A stretch of 5,234 bases of DNA, from NCBI GenBank assembly GCA_009703165.1, contig WLGP01000078.1:1-5234 (forward strand). Reading direction: 5' to 3'. Origin of the DNA: Actinomycetota bacterium. Lineage in GTDB: Bacteria; Actinomycetota; Actinomycetes; Nanopelagicales; Nanopelagicaceae. Numbering within the stretch: position 1 is the stretch's first letter; every line of letters begins with the position of its first letter. Shown piece after piece: positions 1 to 5,234 of this stretch. The notes beneath the pieces were generated by a model. That model saw nothing but the letters and a program-made list of their open reading frames with translations. It had not been told where the DNA came from and ran no database searches. Position numbers and translations under genes: made by a program.

Positions 1-1185
1 CTCGACAGAGCCAGACGCCAATTCAGAATCCCCTATGACGATTGCATATGCGCTACCTGACTTATCTGCAGCCTTCATCGCTCCCTTAAGGGCGCGATCA
101 CCGAAGGCAATCTCAACGCGAAGACCACGCTGGCGAAGAGAGTGCGCGATCGAAAGAGCTTCGACCTTGGCTGTCTGACCCAGCGGAATGATGAAGAGAT
201 CGCTAGCAAATTGATTCTCTGCCAGGACCCCTTCAGCCTCAGCGGCAAGAAGAATGCGATCGACTCCTAGACCAAAACCGATTCCAGATAGCGATTGACC
301 GCCGAGAGTCTCCATCAATCCGTCGTAGCGCCCACCGCCGCCTATTCCTGATTGTGCCCCGAGATCTTCATGGATGAATTCAAAAGTTGTTCCGGTGTAG
401 TAATCAAGGCCGCGGACCATGCGCGGATTAACGGTGTAATTGATTCCAAGTGCATCCAGATAACTACGAACCTGATCGAAATTCTCCTTCGATTCGGCAG
501 AGAGGTAATCCATAAGCAATGGGGCGCCAGCCATCTTGGCTTGAATCTCCTCGCGCTTATCATCAAATAATCGCAGCGGATTAATCTCAGCACGTGCTGC
601 TGTCGCCTCATCGAGATTGAGGGTCTTCAAGAAGGCAACCAAATCAACTTTATGTGCAGCTCTAGATTGGGAATCCCCGAGTGAAGTAATCTCAAGACGA
701 TACTTCTTCAGGCCAATATTTTTAAAGGCGGTATCTGCTAACGCAATAACCTCTGCATCGATTGCTGGGTCATCTAATCCAATTGATTCAACGCCTACTT
801 GGTAGAACTGACGGTAACGACCGGCCTGTGGGCGTTCTGCGCGGAAGAAGGCGCCAGAGTAAAAGACTTTGACTGGAAGTTGTCCACGATCGAGTGAGTG
901 CTCGATGACAGAGCGCATGACACCTGCAGTTCCTTCTGGACGCAGTGTGATCGATCGACCGCCGCGATCTTCAAAGGTATACATCTCTTTACTTACTACA
1001 TCTGTAGATTCGCCAACGCCTCGAGAGAAGAGATTGGTATCTTCAAAGACTGGAAGTTCCATCAATTGATACCCGGCGGCTTTGGCCGGTGCGATTAAGT
1101 TATCGCGGACCCACTCAAAGCTGGCAGATCGAGGTGGAACATACTCACTGACACCCTTGGGTGCGATAATCTGTTCACGCTTCAT
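1..1185 (-). CDS. hisS: Histidine--tRNA ligase (HisRS), 3'-truncated by window edge
   Basis: Class II aminoacyl-tRNA synthetase that activates histidine with ATP and charges tRNA-His in the cytoplasm. 395 codons are visible with no internal stop. The usual length is about 420-430, so roughly 25-35 C-terminal residues lie beyond position 1. Seen in the translation: an N-terminal [11 protein letters not shown] segment, then [14 protein letters not shown] and RPEGTAG (R82), and motif 2 with [16 protein letters not shown] (R115-Q129). The histidine-binding RGLDYYTG follows (R258-G265), then GGGGRYDGL (282-290) and motif 3 [10 protein letters not shown] (301-310). The anticodon-binding domain starts near DLFIIPLGQ and reaches [13 protein letters not shown] at the cut. 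All catalytic signatures are intact. The ATG at 1185-1183 overlaps the TGA of the upstream MBL gene. Upstream there is only a weak GAAAGAA purine tract, so translation is probably coupled to that gene. The identification is firm. Confidence 0.97.
   Translation of the reverse strand, partial: MKREQIIAPKGVSEYVPPRSASFEWVRDNLIAPAKAAGYQLMELPVFEDTNLFSRGVGESTDVVSKEMYTFEDRGGRSITLRPEGTAGVMRSVIEHSLDRGQLPVKVFYSGAFFRAERPQAGRYRQFYQVGVESIGLDDPAIDAEVIALADTAFKNIGLKKYRLEITSLGDSQSRAAHKVDLVAFLKTLNLDEATAARAEINPLRLFDDKREEIQAKMAGAPLLMDYLSAESKENFDQVRSYLDALGINYTVNPRMVRGLDYYTGTTFEFIHEDLGAQSGIGGGGRYDGLMETLGGQSLSGIGFGLGVDRILLAAEAEGVLAENQFASDLFIIPLGQTAKVEALSIAHSLRQRGLRVEIAFGDRALKGAMKAADKSGSAYAIVIGDSELASGSVE
1182..1185 (-). 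other. ATGA stop/start overlap coupling the MBL hydrolase gene to hisS
   Basis: Read on the minus strand, ATG of hisS (1185-1183) and TGA of the MBL gene (1184-1182) share the four bases ATGA. No terminator or promoter space lies between them. The region before the hisS ATG has only a weak, slightly distant ribosome-binding tract (GAAAGAA, about nine bases upstream). This arrangement is typical of translational coupling by terminating and re-initiating ribosomes. The overlap is directly visible; coupling is inferred. Confidence 0.85.
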
Positions 1186-1838
1186 GTGCGCAATTCTTTC
1201 AGATATGGATTCGTTCTGCGCTCATATTCAATTGTCGTGTCCGGACCATGCCCCGGTAGCACTCGTAGGTGATCGCCCAGGGGCGCAATCTTGGTAGCCA
1301 GAGTCTTCTTCATCGCATCCTGCGATCCGCTAGGTAGATCAGTTCTACCAATCGAACCGGCGAAGAGAACATCACCACTGAGTAAAATCTCGTCATTAAT
1401 CATAAAGATCAATGAACCAGCAGTATGACCTGGAGCGTGAATTGCGGTGATATCTAGACCAACTGCTTCGAACTTTTCATTGTTGCGAAGTTCCAGAACC
1501 TGTTGTGGTTCATTCCATGTCACACCGCTGAGTGAATCAATAAATTCTCGACCATGGACTAGTTCAGGATGTAGAAGTGCTCGTCGATCTTCGCTATGAA
1601 TATATGCAGGAATGCCATAACCATCGGCTAGTGGGATGACAGAGAATGTGTGATCGAGATGGCCGTGGGTCAGCAGAACAGCGACAGGTTTAAGCCCTTC
1701 CTCTTCAATGATCATCTCAATCTCGGCGCTGATATCTGGCATTCCTGGATCGACGATGATGCACTCCGAGCCCTTTTCGGCTGCGATCACCCAACAATTC
1801 GTTGCATACATAGGCGCAGGGTGGACTCTGATCAGCAT
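1182..1838 (-). CDS. MBL-fold metallo-hydrolase, glyoxalase II-like
   Basis: A 218-residue metallo-beta-lactamase-fold hydrolase, close to the usual 210-230 for this actinobacterial subfamily. Dinuclear metal ligands are all present: THGHLDH (T57-H63, supplying H58, H60, D62 and H63), H138 in [10 protein letters not shown]156 in LLSGDVLF, and H197 in [17 protein letters not shown] near 28-35 is the typical early strand-loop. There is no signal peptide or membrane segment, so it is cytoplasmic. Family members include hydroxyacylglutathione hydrolases and other thioesterase-like enzymes, and the substrate here cannot be read from the sequence. The start at 1838 is chosen because MLIRVHPAP begins the conserved fold and has a GGAG five bases upstream. 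A longer reading to 2084 would only add antisense of the DUF349 gene start. It is the first gene of a two-gene unit with hisS. A hisS-adjacent MBL gene is a recurring actinobacterial arrangement (Rv2581c in M. tuberculosis, from memory). Confidence 0.93.
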   Translation of the reverse strand: MLIRVHPAPMYATNCWVIAAEKGSECIIVDPGMPDISAEIEMIIEEEGLKPVAVLLTHGHLDHTFSVIPLADGYGIPAYIHSEDRRALLHPELVHGREFIDSLSGVTWNEPQQVLELRNNEKFEAVGLDITAIHAPGHTAGSLIFMINDEILLSGDVLFAGSIGRTDLPSGSQDAMKKTLATKIAPLGDHLRVLPGHGPDTTIEYERRTNPYLKELRT

Positions 1839-1843
1839 GGCAA

Positions 1844-1847
1844 CTCC
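1844..1847 (-). promoter_or_regulatory. Ribosome-binding site of the MBL hydrolase gene
   Basis: On the minus strand GGAG lies five bases before the ATG at 1838. It is the best Shine-Dalgarno match near this start, and it settles the start codon against the upstream in-frame starts. Confidence 0.7.
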
Positions 1848-1873
1848 ATCACCCTCGAATCCACGCTCAATTT

Positions 1874-1901
1874 TTGAGGCGGTAGTAAGACAGGGTACCT
1901 T
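1874..1901 (+). promoter_or_regulatory. Possible promoter for the DUF349 gene
   Basis: TTGAGG at 1874-1879 and TACCTT at 1896-1901 are separated by 16 bp. The second box fits the loose actinobacterial -10 pattern TANNNT. Transcription would begin near 1908 and give a leader of about 70 bases. A competing arrangement, TTGACC with TTAACT, starts at 1901. Neither is strong, and this entry is tentative. Confidence 0.25.
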
Positions 1902-1965
1902 TGACCTCCCATCAATACCTGCATTAACTACCCGAATTAACGAAGGCCACATGGCCGACGCGCTG

Positions 1966-1972
1966 AAAGGAA
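1966..1972 (+). promoter_or_regulatory. Ribosome-binding site of the DUF349 gene
   Basis: AAAGGAA ends five bases before the ATG at 1978. It supports that start over the in-frame ATG at 1951, which has only GAAGG close upstream, and over the long open extension back to 1708. Confidence 0.65.
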
Positions 1973-1977
1973 TACTC

Positions 1978-3291
1978 ATGACCGAACAGAATCCACTTCC
2001 ATCACAGGTTGCTCCGCAAGTAAGTGCAGCATCTGCACTCATTGGAGATCCTTCACAGTTCGGTCGAGTTGCAGAAGATGGCACCGTTTATGTCCGCACC
2101 TCATCCGGTGAGAAGGCTGTCGGTTCATATCCCGGAAAGAGCGCTGAAGAAGCACTCGCATATTTCGTCCGTAAATTTGAAGCTCTCGCTTCCGAAGTAG
2201 CACTGACAGCAGCGCGCATTACATCAGGTGCGATGGTTCCAGATGATGCTTATGAGGCGGTTAAGAAGTTGCGCCAGCAAGTTCGCGAACTCAATGGTGT
2301 GGGCGATCTCGATGCACTTGCTGCATCTGTTGAGCAGATTGAACCACTCATCGAAGGTCACCGCGAAAAGTTTGAAGCCAAGAAAGAGGCTGAGGCTGCA
2401 GCAAAGGCTGCTCGCCGTGAACAAGTACTTGTTGAGAAAGAGAAGATTGTCGCTGAGGCAGAATCTCTCGCGCTATCTGAGAGCTGGAAGGCAACTGGAG
2501 AACGTCTCAAGACTCTCCTTGATGAATGGAAGAGCGCACCTCGCCTAGATAAGAAGACCGATGGCGATCTCTGGAAGCGTTTTTCTGCCTCACGAAACAA
2601 ATTTGATAAGCGTCGCCGTACGCACTTTGCATCTCTTGAAGCAACGGCCACTGTGGTCTCTGCTGCCAAGATTGCAATTGTTGAAGAGGCGGAGAAGTTA
2701 TCCAAGTCAACTGATTGGGTTGCAACGGCCCGCCGCTTCAAGGCGCTCATGGATTCATGGAAGGCCGCCGGACGCGGAAAGCCGAAAGATGATGCCAAGC
2801 TCTGGGCGCGATTTAAGGTCGCACAGGATTCATTCTTCGCGGCAAAGAATGCCGACCTAGAAAAGCGTGAAGTCTCAATGGGTGCAAACCTTGAAAAGCG
2901 CGAAGCGCTACTACCTAAGATTGAAGCTCTCGTGCCATTTACCGATGTGAAGGCTGCAAAGAACGAATTCCGTGAATTGATGCGCGAGTGGGAGAAGATC
3001 GGCATTACTCCTCGCGATAAGAGAGCGGCTATGGATGCTCGCGTTCACGCTGTAGAGAGCGCGATCAAGGAAGCCGAAGCCGAGCTTTGGCGTAAGAGCG
3101 ATCCCGCTGCAAAGGCACGTGCTACCGATGTAGTTGCTCAACTCTCATCTGCAATTGAGAACTACGAAGCAACTGCTGCAAAGGCGAAGGCTGCTGGAAA
3201 TGAGAAGAAGGCTAAGGAAGCCCTCGAATCTGCAGAAGCTCGAAAGGTTTGGCTCGCTGAAGCTCAGAAGAACCTGGCTGAATTTAGCTAA
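1978..3291 (+). CDS. DUF349-repeat protein, actinobacterial type
   Basis: A complete 437-residue protein of unknown function. The N-terminus (about 1-25) is Pro/Ala/Ser-rich and probably disordered. FGRVAEDGTVYVR (28-40) through EEALAYFVRKFEAL (57-70) is a small module typical of actinobacterial DUF349 proteins. A helical linker with an Ala/Lys/Glu-rich coiled coil (about 128-165) follows. Three DUF349 helical repeats come next. Repeat 1 (about 168-220) has LKTLLDEWKSA and DLWKRF. Repeat 2 (about 244-297) has FKALMDSWKAAGRG and KLWARF. Repeat 3 (about 320-375) has FRELMREWEKIG but lacks a clear second LWxRF half. The C-terminal coiled coil (376-437) with KAAGNEKKAKEA and VWLAEAQ matches the family tail. 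There is no signal peptide, membrane segment or catalytic motif, so it is likely a soluble, helical binding protein. It diverges from the MBL-hisS unit and converges on rel. Family assignment is firm; no molecular role is claimed. Confidence 0.93.
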   Translation: MTEQNPLPSQVAPQVSAASALIGDPSQFGRVAEDGTVYVRTSSGEKAVGSYPGKSAEEALAYFVRKFEALASEVALTAARITSGAMVPDDAYEAVKKLRQQVRELNGVGDLDALAASVEQIEPLIEGHREKFEAKKEAEAAAKAARREQVLVEKEKIVAEAESLALSESWKATGERLKTLLDEWKSAPRLDKKTDGDLWKRFSASRNKFDKRRRTHFASLEATATVVSAAKIAIVEEAEKLSKSTDWVATARRFKALMDSWKAAGRGKPKDDAKLWARFKVAQDSFFAAKNADLEKREVSMGANLEKREALLPKIEALVPFTDVKAAKNEFRELMREWEKIGITPRDKRAAMDARVHAVESAIKEAEAELWRKSDPAAKARATDVVAQLSSAIENYEATAAKAKAAGNEKKAKEALESAEARKVWLAEAQKNLAEFS

Positions 3292-3300
3292 CTGCTAATT
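3281..3300. terminator. Weak inverted repeat at the convergent DUF349/rel ends, possible terminator
   Basis: AATTTAGC (3281-3288) can pair with GCTAATT (3294-3300) around the loop TAACT, with one bulged T. It covers both stop codons, TAA at 3289-3291 and TAG at 3297-3295. The stem is AT-rich and short. There is only a brief T run on the plus side and none on the minus side. It is a candidate bidirectional end signal at best, offered because nothing better lies in the 3-bp gap. Confidence 0.2.
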
Positions 3301-5234
3301 TCGATAGACGTCATAGACGCCTTCAACGCTGCGCACTGCAGCCAATACTGAATCCAAGTGGGTGGCATCTGCCATCTCAAAGGTGAATTTAGATATCGCA
3401 ACGCGATCTTTGGATGTACTCACCGAAGCGCTCAAGATATTTACATGCTGCTCTGAAAGAGCACGAGTCACATCTGCAAGTAAGCGCGCTCGATCTAGCG
3501 CTTCGACTTGAATATTTACCAAGAAGAGCGAGCCGGCACCTGCCAACCAACGCACCTTGACGATTCGCTCGGATTGATTGATGCGTAGATCATCGCTATT
3601 GACGCAATCGCTACGGTGGACTGATACGCCGCTGCCCTTTGTAATAAAGCCAAGGATCTCATCGCCTGGAACAGGCGTGCAGCATCGAGCAAGTTTGACG
3701 AGAACATCTCCCACGCCTTCGACCTCAACTGCAGTACTTGAGCGGCGAGTGGTTGGCACTCCTGTTGGAATGTACTCAATCGTTGCTTCCGGATGTGAAT
3801 CTTCAACGCCAATTGCTGAAACAAGTTTTTCAATAATGGATGCTGCAGAGACATGCCCGTCACCGACGGCGCTATAGAGCGCATCGATATCTGGATACCT
3901 TAAGTCATGAGCAAGTTCTAAGAGTGCATGGCCGGCAAAGATTTTCTGTAGCGGAAGACCTGCCTTACGCATCTGACGCGCAATAGATTCGCGACCAGCA
4001 TCGATCGCCTCTTCGCGTCGCTCCTTTGAGAACCACGCCTTGATCTTTGATCTGGCGCGAGGGCTCTTAACGAAGTTGAGCCAATCACGACTTGGACTTG
4101 CTGTCAGAGATTTGTTGGTAACGACTTCAACGACATCACCATTGGCAAGCTTTGTCTCAAGTGGAACAAGTCGCCCATTGACCTTTGCACCAGCACAACG
4201 ATTGCCAACATCTGTGTGTACTGAATATGCGAAGTCCACGGGAGTTGATCCACCAGGGAGTGCAATCACACTCCCCTTCGGTGTAAAGACGAAGACTTCA
4301 GGGCTTCCTAGATCAAAGCGGAGAGCTTCTAAAAATTCTGAAGGATCTTCAGTCTCCTTCTGCCATTCATGGAGTTGCTTCAGCCAGATCATCTCCGGGG
4401 TGTTCGGCTGTGATTCTGAACCTTGTTTGTATTTCCAATGCGCTGCAATACCGAATTCAGCACGTGAGTGCATCTCATATGTGCGAATCTGAATCTCAAC
4501 AGCTTTGCCGCTCGGACCGATTACCGTTGTATGAAGTGATTGATAGAGATTGAACTTTGGCATAGCGATGTAATCTTTGAAGCGACCAGGTACCGGACTC
4601 CAGCGAGCGTGGATCGATCCGAGTACGGCATAGCAATCACGGACATCATTGACCAGTACACGGATGCCAACAAGATCATAGATATCGTTAAAGTCACGGC
4701 CACGAACAACCATCTTTTGGTAGACGCTAAAGAAGTGCTTCTGTCTTCCTGTAACCGTCGCTTCAATGGAATCATTAGCTAGATCTGATTTAACCGATTC
4801 AATGACCTCTTGAGTAAGTGCTTGTCTGGCAGGGCTACGTTCTGCAACCAGTCGAGAGATCTCGGCAAACTTCTTTGGCTCCAACACTTCAAAGCTGAGA
4901 TCTTCTAGCTCCCACTTGAGCGCATTCATTCCTAGACGATGAGCAAGAGGGGCGTAGATATCGAGAGTCTCGCGCGCTTTACGTAGTGCGCTCTCCCCCG
5001 ATACGAATTTCCAGGTACGCGCGTTATGTAGACGATCTGCCAATTTGATGACAAGTACTCGAATATCGCGCGACATCGCAATCACCATCTTGCGGACAGT
5101 TTCAGCCTCTGCCGTTGGTCCGTAGGTCAACTTATCTAGCTTGGTAACGCCATCGACTAGGGATGCGATCTGATCACCAAAATCACTTCGCAATTGATCG
5201 AGTGAATACGGAGTATCTTCAACTGTGTCATGCA
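3295..5234 (-). CDS. relA: Bifunctional (p)ppGpp synthetase/hydrolase Rel (RelA/SpoT family), 5'-truncated by window edge
   Basis: Makes (p)ppGpp from ATP and GDP/GTP and hydrolyses it, controlling the stringent response on ribosomes. 645 residues are visible. The frame enters from the right edge at the HD-domain HDTVEDT motif (fragment residues 1-7), so by family length roughly 100-150 N-terminal residues are missing. The TTG at 5193 is internal, not the start. In order: the rest of the hydrolase domain with VDGVTKLDKL and KLADRLHN (63-70); the synthetase with GRQKHFFSVYQKM (162-174), DIYDLVGIRVL and GRFKDYIAMP (216-225; RFKD at 217-220 is the RXKD form of bifunctional enzymes); the G-loop YQSLHT (230-235) and VEIQIRT. 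The TGS domain follows (about 312-372), then a helical region, then the zinc-finger/CC domain with C517-C518 in ARCCTPVPGD and HRSDC (539-543). The ACT domain (570-645) ends at VYDVYRN. All visible catalytic and regulatory modules are intact. It converges on the DUF349 gene with 3 bp between stops. Confidence 0.97.
   Translation of the reverse strand, partial: HDTVEDTPYSLDQLRSDFGDQIASLVDGVTKLDKLTYGPTAEAETVRKMVIAMSRDIRVLVIKLADRLHNARTWKFVSGESALRKARETLDIYAPLAHRLGMNALKWELEDLSFEVLEPKKFAEISRLVAERSPARQALTQEVIESVKSDLANDSIEATVTGRQKHFFSVYQKMVVRGRDFNDIYDLVGIRVLVNDVRDCYAVLGSIHARWSPVPGRFKDYIAMPKFNLYQSLHTTVIGPSGKAVEIQIRTYEMHSRAEFGIAAHWKYKQGSESQPNTPEMIWLKQLHEWQKETEDPSEFLEALRFDLGSPEVFVFTPKGSVIALPGGSTPVDFAYSVHTDVGNRCAGAKVNGRLVPLETKLANGDVVEVVTNKSLTASPSRDWLNFVKSPRARSKIKAWFSKERREEAIDAGRESIARQMRKAGLPLQKIFAGHALLELAHDLRYPDIDALYSAVGDGHVSAASIIEKLVSAIGVEDSHPEATIEYIPTGVPTTRRSSTAVEVEGVGDVLVKLARCCTPVPGDEILGFITKGSGVSVHRSDCVNSDDLRINQSERIVKVRWLAGAGSLFLVNIQVEALDRARLLADVTRALSEQHVNILSASVSTSKDRVAISKFTFEMADATHLDSVLAAVRSVEGVYDVYRN

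Larger units (their letters stand above)
1839..1977. promoter_or_regulatory. Divergent intergenic region between the MBL-hisS unit and the DUF349 gene
   Basis: These 139 bp separate two divergently read genes and so should carry promoters for both. They contain no credible gene. On the plus strand two weak sigma-70-like arrangements can be drawn. One is TTGAGG (1874-1879), 16 bp, TACCTT (1896-1901); the other is TTGACC (1901-1906), 17 bp, TTAACT (1924-1929). On the minus strand the best I can draw is TTGATG (1915-1910), 17 bp, TGTCTT (1892-1887), which is poor. A 5-bp inverted repeat GGCCA-CA-TGGCC lies at 1945-1956 in the DUF349 leader. That the region is regulatory follows from gene orientation; the individual boxes are guesses. 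Confidence 0.6.

Noticed and set aside
342..1297. Several 60-90 codon open frames on both strands within hisS
   Set aside because: All overlap the continuous, motif-complete HisRS frame and show no family features.
1708..1977. In-frame open extension of the DUF349 gene adding 90 residues upstream
   Set aside because: It runs antisense through the well-supported MBL gene and the divergent intergenic region. The added residues show no family similarity, and the ATG at 1978 has its own ribosome-binding site.
1951..1977. Alternative DUF349 start at ATG 1951 (nine extra residues)
   Set aside because: The upstream GAAGG is weaker and poorly placed, while AAAGGAA fits the ATG at 1978. It cannot be fully excluded.
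1839..2084. N-terminal extension of the MBL hydrolase to 300 residues
   Set aside because: The extra residues are antisense to the DUF349 start and the intergenic region. The conserved fold begins at MLIRVHPAP with a good GGAG upstream.
2358..3005. 215-codon open frame on the minus strand inside the DUF349 gene
   Set aside because: It is low-complexity Ser/Arg/Ala/Phe-rich antisense of Lys/Glu/Ala-rich codons, with no recognisable domain. It is a shadow of the real gene.
4040..4492. 150-codon open frame on the plus strand inside rel
   Set aside because: It is antisense to the conserved TGS and synthetase region of rel and has no recognisable motif.
3295..5193. Rel as a complete 632-residue gene starting with TTG at 5193
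   Set aside because: The frame stays open to the window edge and the preceding residues include the conserved HDTVEDT motif, so the true start lies outside the window.
1..5234. tRNA, rRNA, riboswitch, CRISPR array, insertion sequence or attachment site
   Set aside because: No cloverleaf, tandem spaced repeats, terminal inverted repeats, transposase or integrase was seen. The only non-coding stretch above a few bases is the 139-bp divergent region.

Overview
This window holds four protein-coding genes, two of them cut by the window edges. It looks like a core-genome segment of an actinobacterium. The HisRS, MBL-hydrolase, DUF349 and Rel proteins all carry wording I associate with Actinobacteria, such as the HisRS N-terminus with [11 protein letters not shown] and [14 protein letters not shown], the DUF349 N-terminus with FGRVAEDGTVYVR, and Rel with GRFKDYIAMPKFN. 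Base composition by eye is close to 50% G+C, well below Streptomyces or Mycobacterium. That suggests a small-genome, lower-GC lineage, such as freshwater acI/Nanopelagicales or a streamlined Microbacteriaceae relative. The taxon is an inference and is not proven by the sequence.

Layout. Positions 1-1185 (minus) are hisS without its last C-terminal residues. Positions 1182-1838 (minus) are a glyoxalase II-like metallo-beta-lactamase-fold hydrolase whose stop codon overlaps the hisS start in an ATGA. The two genes read MBL then hisS as one translationally coupled unit. Positions 1839-1977 are a 139-bp divergent intergenic region that must hold the 5' signals for both directions. Positions 1978-3291 (plus) are a complete actinobacterial DUF349-repeat protein of unknown function. 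It converges on rel with only 3 bp between the two stop codons. Positions 3295-5234 (minus) are rel/relA, the bifunctional (p)ppGpp synthetase/hydrolase, cut at its N-terminal side exactly in the HD-domain HDTVEDT motif.

How they fit together. The rel - MBL hydrolase - hisS series on one strand is a conserved actinobacterial neighbourhood. In M. tuberculosis (from memory) a peptidyl-prolyl isomerase gene, ppiB, sits in reverse orientation between rel and the MBL gene. Here the same slot and orientation are filled by the DUF349 gene alone, with no isomerase. HisRS charges tRNA-His, and Rel responds to uncharged tRNA on ribosomes, so both relate to translation status. The MBL hydrolase and DUF349 protein have no established role in this context.

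I found no RNA gene, mobile element, CRISPR array, phage gene or evident defence or novel multi-gene system. The least understood item is the DUF349 protein and its position next to rel.
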